64,000 nucleotides of DNA, from NCBI GenBank assembly GCA_022843625.1, contig JALHNH010000010.1, positions 62,001-126,000 on the forward strand. Reading direction: 5' to 3'. The position numbers and the translations under genes are program-made. A model generated the notes under the pieces. The model saw nothing but the letters and a program-made list of their open reading frames with translations, ran no database searches and was not told where the DNA came from. Below, in pieces: positions 26,217 through 34,936 of this stretch (positions are counted from its first letter, which is position 1; each line of letters opens with the position of its first letter). This DNA comes from Bryobacter sp. (lineage in GTDB: Bacteria > Acidobacteriota > Terriglobia > Bryobacterales > Bryobacteraceae).

Positions 26217-26437
26217 GCCAGGGTGAAGACTTTTGTGAATGGCTCTGGAATGGCCTCGCGATTCTCGATGCAATCCGCAGCAACACTCAAGACAAGCGCT
26301 CGCACCGCGGCAACCGCAGACTCACGGCGGGAACCATAAGCGATCACCCCAGGCATGGACTCGATTTCACCCCACCACAGGCCATCCTCCTCGCGCCCCA
26401 CAAAAATCGAAACCGAGTCTACTGAGGTACTTTCCAT
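26213..26437 (-). CDS. hicB: HicB-family antitoxin of the second dead hicA
   Basis: 74 aa from the ATG at 26437, which has GAGGAA 5 bases ahead; the 38 open codons before it are not convincing. Core SIFVGREEDGLWWGEIESMPGVIAYGSRRES is the HicB partial RNase H fold, followed by the helix SAVAAVRALVLSVAADCIEN. This is the antitoxin class usually found with PGWP-type HicA toxins, which is what lies downstream. Open and likely expressed despite the dead toxin. Confidence 0.78.
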   Translation of the reverse strand: MESTSVDSVSIFVGREEDGLWWGEIESMPGVIAYGSRRESAVAAVRALVLSVAADCIENREAIPEPFTKVFTLA

Positions 26438-26671
26438 TCGTTCCTCGCTCTCGTTGTATTGCCTCGAACACGACAGCCGTAGCTCGTTGCAAACCGAGAG
26501 GCTGCCGGTTTGAACCGTCTCCCCACATCGCCCTACCGATGTTCTAGACAATTTATTGCGGGTAGTGTGGTGCGTAGATACTGTCCGCCAGGAAGAAGAT
26601 CACATAGGTGAACTTTATCTTCAATAGAGAGGGCAGTAAGTGAGCAGCAAAATGCCACAGACATCTTCGAT

Positions 26672-29269
26672 GTGAAGTCTCAGCACCAAAATCAAGATGG
26701 CGATTTGCCCCCACTAATCGTTTGGATAAGATTTGCCGATGGTCTCGACATGGTGCAGTCTGTCAACTTTGTCGACGGTTTTCCAATTGGCCTCGGGGAT
26801 CCAAATTTCGAGATTCATCAGAAAATCGACTCCGATATGAGGAACGCAGCTGCGTTACGAAATACAGCGGCACCTGCTGCGATGTTGTTCCCGGAATACA
26901 TGGCGGCGAGGACGCAAGATCGAGACGCCTGGCTTGCCCCGCTGCTTGAGCGATACGCGTGGAACCACGATCAAGGCGCGGATGAAATTGAAGTACTGAA
27001 TCCCCTGGCTGGGATACTGCGTATGATCCTTTGGGAACAGCAAGTAGACGATGCAACATTGTTGCTGCTGATGCAATATGGGCCGTCGCTAAGATCTGAT
27101 GATAGCGACTGGGATTGCTACCGCCTTCAAGATGTGGTCCTCTTGAATGTTTATCGCCGAAAAGAGCGATTGAGTGAAGAAATGGGGCGGGCGCTGGGCG
27201 GACTTGTCCATCGGCTAGAGCTCAAGCCTGACCATGGAGACGCTTGCTTCCTGCTCGCCTTCCGATTATTCCTTGACGGCTATTGCCGAATTCCCTGGGC
27301 CGAAGACATTGACGAAGCATTCCCTCAAGGCGAGGGGTGGCGGCCGCTTCTGAACTTAGTAGCTTTGGGAAAGCTGGCAAGGGGGCCGCACATGGAGCAG
27401 CTTGGTCCAACGGCGAAGGTGATTCGAAAGGCAGGTCTTGAGCGTGTGGTTCAGTTGGTGACTCGGGCAGCCACTTCAATGGAGGCCAGTCAAACTGTAG
27501 AGATTTCAGCTGCCGGCTGTTTGCTTTTTGAACAGATGCTCTTTTGGACGGCGCACTGTCCAGAACTGGAAATGGATGAGGCGATTTACAAAATCTGTGG
27601 AGTGCTGTGGGCCCCTGTGTCAACAAAGGGGGTTCTGTTCCGGAACTCCATCCAGGCATTGCTTGCAGCAGTTTCCAAGCGAAGCGGCACAAGAGCCTTT
27701 GCCTGTGCGGAGCGGCTGGCCAATCATCCGCAGTTGAAGGTTTTTGTTGAAGTACAGCAGCTATATGAGCAGTTGTTGGCAGAAAATGTCGATTCGAGAC
27801 CTGCAGGCGGCACCGGAATAGATGGCTTTGCACTCAAGAATGAAATGGACTTTGTTTTGGAGCAGGCGCTACAGTGCAAAGCGAAGGTGACGGATTGGCG
27901 GCATAGCCGTTACCTGGGAATCATAATCTCCAAGTCCCATTTAGAGATCGTGTTGCGCCAGATGAAACACGATTGGCCAGCAGCTCTCAAAGCTCTGAAT
28001 GCACGCGTCGAATGGCTTGCCCAACAAGCACCCACGATTGAGGGCGAGCATCTGGAGATGCCTTGGCTGAGCTGGAGTTGTGATCTTGGCGAATTGTATT
28101 TGCGCATTTTGGAAGAGAATCCTCGATTGGATTGGGAAGACCTTGTCGGGCTTTGCAAAGCGGACGGCACGAGATGGCTCGGAGTCAGACCATCAGAACT
28201 GGTGCTGCAACATTGTTCTAAGTGGATCGCCAGCAACGGATATCGCAAGGAACTTTCCGTTGCCATGCACTCATGGCGAAAGTCCGTATATGGGCCAGGC
28301 GTTGGATCACAACAATTGCGCAAGAGAATCGACTGGCTTCTTTGGTTCGATACAGAAGCACCGATCGAGGACAAATCATGCTGGTCTGCTGCGATCCAGC
28401 TAGACATAAGGGAGATGCCTCAAGCAAAGTCTAGAGCTTGGATTTCTTTAGTTCAGAACATCAGCTTTGGGGCAGTAGAAAAGCCGACCAAGCAATGGCT
28501 GAACCTGGCTCGAAAGGCACTCGATGCCGTAGGCCGCGAAGCATTCAAGAAACAGATGCTGAAGTGGTTCGAGCCACTACGCAATTGGGAACGGCTACGG
28601 CTCAGCGTGGCGGGCCGTGATCTGATGGCATCTTTATTCTGGTACTCGCTGCTCGCTGAAGACGCAGAGATCGATGAAGCTGTGCTGTGGTTTGCAAAGG
28701 CCAATTGGAAAACCAAGGCAGATCGTGGGCGGACAGCAAAGCTGCTTCCAATTTGGATCCACACGATCTCCCAAAGATCTCCCGAGCGTGCGATTGCGGC
28801 TATTCATACCTATCGGGATCTAGGTGGGCTGAATTTGACAGGAAAGTCCTTGAGAACGTATGAATCGCTATGCAAGCGATTTGAGGTGAAAAGCCAAATC
28901 AGTCCACCGCCGCCCCCTCCTGCTTTTGATAAAGAAGCGTTCTTGAAGGATGGGTTAAAGAGGATGCTTAAGAACGTACTTGGCCCGGAGGCGAATGTCT
29001 ACGACGACGCCGTCGAAATTGGAAATCCTTCGGGAGAGCGTTACCGTATCGCGATGAATGACGGCAGGATTGTGCGATTGAGTGACGGCAAAGTAGTGCG
29101 GCTAGAGATCGATTGGAATTCGATGCCATTCGTTATGCAAAAGCAACTCGTAGATTCACGCGACCTGATGAATCCCTTCGCCCCGAACCCATTTCGAATT
29201 GCGATCTGCGCGCAGATTCTCACTGGCTGGTTGGAGGTGGAAGTTCCCATCGTGGTGGACGAAGAGTAA
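26672..29269 (+). CDS. Unrecognised 865-aa helical protein on a low-GC island
   Basis: Not recognised. GTG start at 26672 (next in-frame ATG at 26750); no clear Shine-Dalgarno. No signal peptide or membrane segment. Almost entirely predicted helix, with Trp/Leu-spaced repeats from ~130 to ~760. The stretch at ~590-745 (PTKQWLNLARKALDAVG, then LMASLFWYSLLAEDAE) faintly recalls the helical part of DUF4132/MolR-type proteins. A PPPPPP linker near 750 leads to a C-terminal ~110-residue domain with GERYRIAMNDGRIVRLSDGK. Codon use differs from the neighbours: a sampled 60-base line (28801-28860) is 26/60 G+C. Flanked by toxin-antitoxin loci, so probably acquired. Function unknown; a defence role would be a guess. 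Confidence 0.7.
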   Translation: MKSQHQNQDGDLPPLIVWIRFADGLDMVQSVNFVDGFPIGLGDPNFEIHQKIDSDMRNAAALRNTAAPAAMLFPEYMAARTQDRDAWLAPLLERYAWNHDQGADEIEVLNPLAGILRMILWEQQVDDATLLLLMQYGPSLRSDDSDWDCYRLQDVVLLNVYRRKERLSEEMGRALGGLVHRLELKPDHGDACFLLAFRLFLDGYCRIPWAEDIDEAFPQGEGWRPLLNLVALGKLARGPHMEQLGPTAKVIRKAGLERVVQLVTRAATSMEASQTVEISAAGCLLFEQMLFWTAHCPELEMDEAIYKICGVLWAPVSTKGVLFRNSIQALLAAVSKRSGTRAFACAERLANHPQLKVFVEVQQLYEQLLAENVDSRPAGGTGIDGFALKNEMDFVLEQALQCKAKVTDWRHSRYLGIIISKSHLEIVLRQMKHDWPAALKALNARVEWLAQQAPTIEGEHLEMPWLSWSCDLGELYLRILEENPRLDWEDLVGLCKADGTRWLGVRPSELVLQHCSKWIASNGYRKELSVAMHSWRKSVYGPGVGSQQLRKRIDWLLWFDTEAPIEDKSCWSAAIQLDIREMPQAKSRAWISLVQNISFGAVEKPTKQWLNLARKALDAVGREAFKKQMLKWFEPLRNWERLRLSVAGRDLMASLFWYSLLAEDAEIDEAVLWFAKANWKTKADRGRTAKLLPIWIHTISQRSPERAIAAIHTYRDLGGLNLTGKSLRTYESLCKRFEVKSQISPPPPPPAFDKEAFLKDGLKRMLKNVLGPEANVYDDAVEIGNPSGERYRIAMNDGRIVRLSDGKVVRLEIDWNSMPFVMQKQLVDSRDLMNPFAPNPFRIAICAQILTGWLEVEVPIVVDEE

Positions 29270-29279
29270 GAGGAGGCTG

Positions 29280-29744
29280 TCAGATGAAATCCCAACTACC
29301 TCCCCGCATTTCCCCCAATGTTCTCGCCCCTCCCAAAGGCAGCCTTTCCGAAACTTCGATGTCATCCAGAATTTGATTAAGCTTGTCGGCGTCCAGCCCC
29401 GCCCTCAGTCCCAACTCATGCGGCACAACACGATAGAGAACCTCATCCGGACCGTCCTTGCGCTCCAACCCACTCCGCGGAACCTGATAAATGATCTGCT
29501 CTATCGATACCTTCCGGTCATCGGCCAGCCCCGCCTGAATCTTCAAGGCCACATCCGGCAACTGATTGGCGAATTCATAAGCAGCAAGAAAATCCTCATG
29601 CTCAAGCTCCGGATAATCTTCAACGATCTGAGCCTCCGTTTTCCCGGCCGCCAACCATTCAAACAAATTGAAGACCGTGATACGCAATCCCCGAATACAC
29701 TGCTGCCCAGACCGCTTCCCCGCCTCAACCACGTCCCCCCCCAT
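29280..29744 (-). CDS. DUF433 protein with unusual C-terminal extension
   Basis: 154 aa. Residues ~8-65 are DUF433, the winged-helix-like antitoxin domain: GKRSGQQCIRGLRITVFNLF, GKTEAQIVEDYPELEHEDFLAA. DUF433 proteins are normally ~75-110 aa and sit next to DUF5615 PIN-like toxins. Here ~85 further residues follow (VALKIQAGLADD, then VLYRVVPHELGLRAGLDADKLNQILDDIEV) that I do not recognise. Its start overlaps the end of vapC by 20 bp, so it is the third gene of the vapB-vapC operon. The start lies in a run of eight G, which makes it uncertain. Convergent with the 865-aa gene, 10 bp apart. Confidence 0.7.
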   Translation of the reverse strand: MGGDVVEAGKRSGQQCIRGLRITVFNLFEWLAAGKTEAQIVEDYPELEHEDFLAAYEFANQLPDVALKIQAGLADDRKVSIEQIIYQVPRSGLERKDGPDEVLYRVVPHELGLRAGLDADKLNQILDDIEVSERLPLGGARTLGEMRGGSWDFI

Positions 29745-30138
29745 CTTGGTTCAAAGCACTTACGGCCTTAGCCCGGACAAAATTTTCTCCCTTAAACAAC
29801 AGCGGATGGCCAGATACCCTCGCCAGCGCCATTGCACAACAATCGCAAAAATTCAGCCCAGCCGGATGATTGCCTTTCCCATACTCACGCCAAACTCTTC
29901 GTGCTTCCTCAACCATCAACGCATCCATCGGCACTACATCGATTCGCGCCCGGTGCAAAAGCAAGTCAAACTCTCGTCCCGCCGCCTCTCCTTTCCGCGC
30001 CTCTGCCACCATCGCCCCCTCCAGCGCGTTCACGGCGGAAATCAACCTCCTGCTGGCCCGCTCAATTGCTGCGATATAAACGTCCCGATCCTCTTCATGA
30101 AATAGGATGGCGATGATGGCTGAAGTGTCGATCACCAT
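29725..30138 (-). CDS. vapC: VapC toxin, PIN-domain ribonuclease
   Basis: 137 aa. Canonical Vap[18 protein letters not shown] (Asp4, Glu15 region), NALEGAMVAEARKG (Glu of motif 2), then NFCDCCAMALAR (Asp of motif 3) and PLLFKGENFVRAKAV near the end. All acidic residues for Mg binding are present. Starts with TAATG overlap on the vapB stop; ends 20 bp into DUF433. VapC toxins cleave tRNA or rRNA when freed from VapB. Confidence 0.92.
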   Translation of the reverse strand: MVIDTSAIIAILFHEEDRDVYIAAIERASRRLISAVNALEGAMVAEARKGEAAGREFDLLLHRARIDVVPMDALMVEEARRVWREYGKGNHPAGLNFCDCCAMALARVSGHPLLFKGENFVRAKAVSALNQDGGGRG

Positions 30139-30392
30139 TAGTTCGGCAAACCATGTTCATCGAAACCGATAATTTCCTCGGCACTCCGCAAATCAAGATC
30201 CGGCAATGCTCCGCAACGATCGCTAATGGCCCTCAAATCATCCCCGAGACCGCTGCTCTTGCCTCGGCCCGTTTCGCGCTCCAGTTGTTCCCGCAGTGCC
30301 TTTACAATGGCATCGGTAAGCGTCAAACCGGTCACTTCAGCTAATGCCCTCGCCAAATGATCCGCTTCTGGATTCTTGATACTGAGCGCCAT
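30138..30392 (-). CDS. vapB: VapB antitoxin, Rv0623-type
   Basis: 84 aa from the ATG at 30392, which has AAGGAG 7 bases ahead; the frame is open 11 codons further but lacks such a site. [20 protein letters not shown] and [20 protein letters not shown] form the ribbon-helix-helix DNA-binding part; the C-terminal [19 protein letters not shown] is the typical VapC-wrapping end. TAATG overlap with vapC. Expected to repress its own promoter just upstream (30393-30450). Confidence 0.92.
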   Translation of the reverse strand: MALSIKNPEADHLARALAEVTGLTLTDAIVKALREQLERETGRGKSSGLGDDLRAISDRCGALPDLDLRSAEEIIGFDEHGLPN

Positions 30393-30607
30393 ATAGAATC
30401 TCCTTCTTTTTCTAGATTCTAGCAAAGCAAGTCGTTAAGACCCTATATCACTACCACGAGAGCTTCACCCTACCCTCTTCTCCAGGCCCTTCTTCACAAG
30501 ACTCGAAAACGCGTTTGCAGAAATTTTCTGCCTTTATTGTCAATCTCCTCAACAAGATCCAGAAACCATGGTTCGGAATCGACTTTTCAAATGTTAGCTT
30601 CTACATC

Positions 30608-30636
30608 GGAAGGCGCTCCATGCGCCTCCCTTTTTT
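30608..30636 (+). terminator. Rho-independent terminator or attenuator
   Basis: AGGCGC (30611-30616), loop TCCAT, GCGCCT (30622-30627), with outer GG/CC and a T6 run at 30631-30636. It lies 29 bp before the start of the 209-aa gene and more than 200 bp from any upstream + gene, so it would end a leader or small RNA rather than an mRNA. Confidence 0.75.
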
Positions 30637-30664
30637 ATGTCAAAACAGAAAAGGATGAAGCACC

Positions 30665-31294
30665 ATGTCAACGCAAGCGCAAATCGATGCTAATCGGCAG
30701 AATGCGAAAAAGTCGACCGGCCCGAAAACCGAAGAAGGCCGCGCGAAATCCGCAGCCAACAGCACCCGTCACGGCCTCACCGCCAACCCCACAACCATCT
30801 TCGAAAACAATCCGCACGAACGAACCCAATACCACGCACTCAAGGCCAAACTCCTCCAGCAATGCCTCCCCGAAGGCGAACTCGAGCTTCAGGCCTTCGA
30901 GCGCTACACGTTCGCGCTCTTCCAGGCAGACCGTGCCAGACAAATGGAAATCGACGCCCAAACCCGCTGGTCAAACGAACCCAATAACGAAATCTTCTTC
31001 AACCAAATGGAGCGCATCCTCAAACTCGGTGCCGCCCAGGAGCGCCGCGCCGACAAAGCCCTCAAAGAACTCGCGAAACTCCAGAGAGACCGCATCCTCG
31101 CCATGGACATCCACACCGAAGTCTATTTGCTCGACAAAACTCTCGACATCCCCGCAACCTTCCCCATGTTCGAAGTCCGCAAAACCGACCTCTCCAAAAC
31201 CACCGCCGGCCTGCTCACCCTAAAGCTGATGGCCCTAATGCCCGAAGCCCGCGAAATCGTTGACAAACACCGCCAGTCCAAGCAAGCCGCATAA
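30665..31294 (+). CDS. Conserved hypothetical protein of the STGPKT type
   Basis: 209 aa. The N-terminus STQAQIDANRQNAKKSTGPKT, then EEGRAKSAANSTRHGLTA is a hallmark of a protein group frequent in acidobacterial and planctomycete genomes, often in many copies; its function is unknown to me. The Arg/Lys/Asn-rich first 45 residues could bind nucleic acid. The rest is helical with a charged coiled region (ERYTFALFQADRARQMEIDA). AAGGATGAAG precedes the ATG. A terminator-like hairpin sits in its leader. Confidence 0.75.
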   Translation: MSTQAQIDANRQNAKKSTGPKTEEGRAKSAANSTRHGLTANPTTIFENNPHERTQYHALKAKLLQQCLPEGELELQAFERYTFALFQADRARQMEIDAQTRWSNEPNNEIFFNQMERILKLGAAQERRADKALKELAKLQRDRILAMDIHTEVYLLDKTLDIPATFPMFEVRKTDLSKTTAGLLTLKLMALMPEAREIVDKHRQSKQAA

Positions 31295-31374
31295 CCACCA
31301 CCCTCAACCCAGGCGAAAAAGCCGCAAGATCTCTGACAATTGAACCCGCAATCAGGCCCCCAGCCAGCATTGCC

Positions 31375-31405
31375 CCTGAACACCCTCACTCGAGGTGTGT
31401 TCAGG
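31375..31405. other. Strong stem-loop between convergent genes
   Basis: CCTGAACAC (31375-31383) pairs with GTGTTCAGG (31397-31405), and CCTC/GAGG pair inside with an ACTC loop. Nine plus four pairs. It overlaps the stop of the 88-aa gene and may stop transcription from both sides, though no T run follows. Confidence 0.6.
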
Positions 31406-31667
31406 CAGGCTTCTGTGGCCCCTTCAGTCCATCCATCACGTCCGTCACCAGTTCCTTGCTGTCATTGAGCAACTTGAGGATAATCTGCAGATCCATCGCC
31501 GGCTTCCCAGGCTGGCGAATACTCTGACAATAAACTCCATGCTGCCCCACCAGACTCAGCGCATCCGTCAAAAGATCCTGCGCCATCGCCAGCCGCCCAC
31601 GTTCCACTCCAAATTGGAACTCAAACTTTTCCAGCTCATCCGACCGTTCTTTGTAAACCGAAGCCAT
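31401..31667 (-). CDS. Hypothetical 88-aa protein behind the LytTR regulator
   Basis: Not recognised. AAGGAGG 7 bases before the ATG makes it a sure gene. All-helical, acidic, no membrane segment (ERSDELEKFEFQFGVERGRL, LLNDSKELVTDVMDGLKG). Starts 14 bp after the stop of the response regulator, so the two share a transcript; its Shine-Dalgarno overlaps the regulator's end. It could modulate the regulator or be a regulated small cytosolic protein; that is inference. Confidence 0.7.
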   Translation of the reverse strand: MASVYKERSDELEKFEFQFGVERGRLAMAQDLLTDALSLVGQHGVYCQSIRQPGKPAMDLQIILKLLNDSKELVTDVMDGLKGPQKPA

Positions 31668-31681
31668 CGCCCCGCCTCCTT

Positions 31682-32461
31682 CTATAACTTCAAAAACGCC
31701 CGCAGCTTCTTGGCATGAGCCCGGCTCACAGGCACCTCAGTGCCCTTCTCGTCATCCATCTTCAGCATCAAACTTGAGTGAAACCACGGATTCACTTCCC
31801 GAATCCGGTTGAGATTTACCAGATACCCACGATGTACACGCCAGAACACCTCCGGGTCCAAATCCCCCTGCAACTCGTCAATCGTCTTGTAGCTGCTCTC
31901 CCCAGTCACCGTCGCAGCAACAATCTGGATCAATCCGTCCTCAATCGTCGCATAAATCACTTCGCTGGTATCGATCAGCAAATTCCGGCTCCCCGTCCTT
32001 ACTACCACCTTGTTTTTCGGGCTAGAAACCCTTCCCGCCTCACCCACACCCACTTCCACCATCTCCCCATGCTCCGCCAGATACCGTTTCGCCCGCTCCA
32101 CCGTCACTCCAAGCCGGTCTTTTTCCACCGGTTTGAGCAAATAATCCATCGCTTCCAGCCGAAATGCCTCAACTGCGTACTGGTCAAACGCTGTTGCTAA
32201 AACAAAATATGGTAACCGTACATTTTTTTCCTGTAGCCGCCGAATCAAACCCAATCCGTCCAAACCCGGCATCTGCACATCCAGAAACACGAGATCAGGA
32301 TCAATCTTTTCAATAACTTCGAGCGCCTGAACCCCATTTTCAGCCACCCCGGCTACCTCGATATCCACGAAATCCCGCAGCAGGAATTCCAGCTCCTCCC
32401 GTGCCAAACGTTCATCGTCCACCAGCACTGCGGTGATGGTAGCGGTAGCGCGAATGCTCAT
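31682..32461 (-). CDS. LytTR-family response regulator
   Basis: 259 aa. Receiver domain at ~10-125: VDDERLAREEL (acidic pair), VFLDVQMPGLDG (phospho-acceptor Asp near 60), LATAFDQYAVEAF (Thr) and LLKPVEKDRL (Lys). Then a LytTR DNA-binding domain at ~150-255: KVVVRTGSRNLLIDTSEVIY, FWRVHRGYLVNLNRI, VPVSRAHAKKLRAFL. Such regulators usually pair with a LytS/YehU-type histidine kinase, but no kinase gene is adjacent, so it is an orphan. Targets often carry direct repeats; the adjacent 265-bp gap (32462-32726) is the first place to look. Confidence 0.92.
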   Translation of the reverse strand: MSIRATATITAVLVDDERLAREELEFLLRDFVDIEVAGVAENGVQALEVIEKIDPDLVFLDVQMPGLDGLGLIRRLQEKNVRLPYFVLATAFDQYAVEAFRLEAMDYLLKPVEKDRLGVTVERAKRYLAEHGEMVEVGVGEAGRVSSPKNKVVVRTGSRNLLIDTSEVIYATIEDGLIQIVAATVTGESSYKTIDELQGDLDPEVFWRVHRGYLVNLNRIREVNPWFHSSLMLKMDDEKGTEVPVSRAHAKKLRAFLKL

Positions 32462-32726
32462 CCGATTGGTAGTATAACAATTGGTCTTCTCGACTGGCTT
32501 TTATTCCTGCTAAAGCAATTACAAGAAAGGCGCTCCGTGTTCTCGAATCCCGCCGAGCTAACACTCACTTCGGAAAACATGAAGCCTTTTCAATCTTTTG
32601 GCGTCCAAGTATTTAGGAATGGAAGCAGTTCAGACCGAGCCGCCATTTTTGGACCCTGAAAATCCTCTCGGGCCTTAACTACTACGACTAAACAAAACCC
32701 GCCTAGACGGAGTTGAAGAAAATACA

Positions 32727-33749
32727 GTGTTTGAATCATTAGCCAGAACTAATACATCCGGCGCTAGAATCCTTGTGATCGGCGGAACCCAATTCGTTGG
32801 CCGCCTGCTGGTAGAGACCCTCCTCAAGCAGAAGAACGATGTCACCATCCTGCACCGCAAGCAGGCCCATCCGTTCAAGAAGAAGATCGGCAACATCGTA
32901 GCAGACCGTAACGATCCTGAGCAGATCAAAAAGGTTCTCGCCCGCGAAAAGTTCGACATCGTTTTTGATAATGTCTACGACTGGGAACGTGGCACCACCG
33001 CCGCTCAGGTCGAGCACACCATCAAAACCATGGAAGGCAACTTCTCAAAGTACATCTTCATGTCGAGTGTTGCCGCTTATGGCGATGGTCTCAACCATCA
33101 CGAAGCCGACGCCCTTGCTCCCGACGACCATCCCGACGCTTATGTGCGAAACAAAGCCATGAGCGAACGCATGCTCTTCCGCATGTACTATCGCTACCAC
33201 GTCCCTGTCATTACGCTGCGTCCGCCCTTCATCTATGGCCCCGGCAACAATTACTATCGCGAAGCCTTCTTCTGGGATCGCCTCCGCGCCGGCCGACCAC
33301 TCATCCTCCCCGGTGACGGTCGCCGCCTCATGCAGTTCGTCCACGTAGCGGACCTCATCCTCGCCTGCCAAAAAGTGCTGGAACATCCTCAGTCCGTGGG
33401 CAACGCCTTCAACGTCGCAAACTCCCGTCCGCTCACACAGGAAGAAGTTGTTCACGCTCTCGCCAGCGCCACCGGCAAGAAGCCGCAAGTCATCCGCGTC
33501 CCGCGCCGACAGATCGCCCTCGCCGGCGGTCATCCCATGGGGCCACAACTCTACTTTGGCTATTACTTCGACATTGCACCCATCACCATGGTCACCAACA
33601 AGGCTCAGCGCATGCTCAAGCTCAAGCCCCGCGACTTCGCCACCGGCCTCAAAGAAACTTATCGCTGGTATTTAAGAAACGCTGTCAAGCGCAAACGCAT
33701 CGACTATTCGTTTGAAGATTCATTACTCGAAATTGCCCAGGCTGTCTAG
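32727..33749 (+). CDS. NAD-dependent epimerase/dehydratase
   Basis: 340 aa, extended short-chain dehydrogenase. Rossmann motif VIGGTQFVGR near 17-26; catalytic YVRNK (Tyr and Lys) near 140; SSVAAYG is the serine position; RPPFIYGPGNNYY follows. Closest in style to nucleotide-sugar epimerases and CSP41-like proteins; substrate not clear. Starts with GTG, with GAAGAA ahead. Its last 38 bp overlap the lipoprotein gene, and the aldo/keto reductase follows, so the three probably form an operon. Confidence 0.85.
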   Translation: MFESLARTNTSGARILVIGGTQFVGRLLVETLLKQKNDVTILHRKQAHPFKKKIGNIVADRNDPEQIKKVLAREKFDIVFDNVYDWERGTTAAQVEHTIKTMEGNFSKYIFMSSVAAYGDGLNHHEADALAPDDHPDAYVRNKAMSERMLFRMYYRYHVPVITLRPPFIYGPGNNYYREAFFWDRLRAGRPLILPGDGRRLMQFVHVADLILACQKVLEHPQSVGNAFNVANSRPLTQEEVVHALASATGKKPQVIRVPRRQIALAGGHPMGPQLYFGYYFDIAPITMVTNKAQRMLKLKPRDFATGLKETYRWYLRNAVKRKRIDYSFEDSLLEIAQAV

Positions 33750-34923
33750 GCCGTTTCTTTTCCTCATCCTCGCGATCTTGCCGGGCCTAGTTTCCTGCCA
33801 AAAGGAAAAACAGGGCCCGGTTTATCGTGTCATCGGCGAAGCCTTTGCCGGCCCCAACGAACTCCCCCTCCGTCAGGACGTATCCCTCCGCTCCCCTGTC
33901 ATCACTACGGTGAAACATGGCGAAAGACTCGAAGTCCTCGACCGCCGCCGCCGCTTCCTTCAAGTCCGCACCAAGTCCCAAACCATCGGCTGGGTCGACA
34001 TCAAACTGCTCATCAGCGCCAAACAGATGGATCAGCTCGATGAGCTGGCAAAGAAGTACAAGTCCGCCCCCACCATGGGCGTCGCCACCGTCTTCGATGT
34101 CGTCAACGTCCACACAGACCCCAATCGCTACTCCCCAACCTTCCTTCAGATCCAGGAGAAAGAACGCTTCGACGTCATCGGCCACCGTGTAGTCGTCCGA
34201 GCCCCATACCAGGGCGAGACGATCGAGATCGAGGACCTCAGCCCTAAGCCCAAAGCCAGAAAGAAGCGGCCAAAGAAGGAACCGGCCATACCGCCCCCGC
34301 CGTCGCCGTCAGCTCCCAAACCTCCTGAAAACTGGCTCGACATGTCCCGCTCCAAAGTCGAAACAGAACCGGGAAAACCGGTCGAAGCCAAGCCCATGGA
34401 TGATCTCGTAATGATCCGCAATAAGGACGGTCGAGTCGGCTGGGTCCTCACCAATGCCATCTTCCTCGAGGTCCCCGATGACGTCGCTCAGTACGCCGAG
34501 GGCAGCCGCATTACATCCTACTTCCCTATGGGTGAAGTTACCGACGAAGGCGTTAAACACAACCATTGGCTCTGGACCACCCAAAGTCAAAAGTACGCCC
34601 CCTTCGAATTCGACGGCCTCCGCCTCTTCACCTACAACACGCGCCGCCACCGTTATGAGACTGCTTACAGAGAACGCAACCTCCGTGGCTTCTTCCCGGT
34701 CATGGTTCAGGCCCCTGAGTTTAAGGTCGTTGTTGAAGATGACACCGGCAAGCTTTGGCTCAAGTCTTACCTCTTCGACGGAACCAGAGCGAAGCTCACC
34801 AGCAAAGCACCCTACGAGCCTCCGCCGGACGCGCCCCCCGTCAGCAACCGCTCGAAGCCCCTCCCGGAAACAGACATGAGCTGGTTTGAGAAGCTGATGA
34901 AACTCCTTCCCGGCCGCGACTAG
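33712..34923 (+). CDS. SH3-domain lipoprotein
   Basis: About 403 aa. A lipoprotein signal (PFLFLILAILPGLVSC, lipobox LVSC with the acylated Cys) is followed by an SH3b domain (LPLRQDVSLRSPVITTVKHGERLEVL, then GWVDIKLLI), a second SH3-like part, and a Pro-rich linker (IPPPPSPSAPKPP). The first codon is TTG at 33712 or TTG at 33733; neither has a clear ribosome site, so it is likely coupled to the epimerase, which it overlaps. Bacterial SH3b domains bind peptidoglycan or peptides, so an envelope role is likely. Confidence 0.75.
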   Translation: MKIHYSKLPRLSRPFLFLILAILPGLVSCQKEKQGPVYRVIGEAFAGPNELPLRQDVSLRSPVITTVKHGERLEVLDRRRRFLQVRTKSQTIGWVDIKLLISAKQMDQLDELAKKYKSAPTMGVATVFDVVNVHTDPNRYSPTFLQIQEKERFDVIGHRVVVRAPYQGETIEIEDLSPKPKARKKRPKKEPAIPPPPSPSAPKPPENWLDMSRSKVETEPGKPVEAKPMDDLVMIRNKDGRVGWVLTNAIFLEVPDDVAQYAEGSRITSYFPMGEVTDEGVKHNHWLWTTQSQKYAPFEFDGLRLFTYNTRRHRYETAYRERNLRGFFPVMVQAPEFKVVVEDDTGKLWLKSYLFDGTRAKLTSKAPYEPPPDAPPVSNRSKPLPETDMSWFEKLMKLLPGRD

Positions 34924-34936
34924 ATACAATCGCTGT

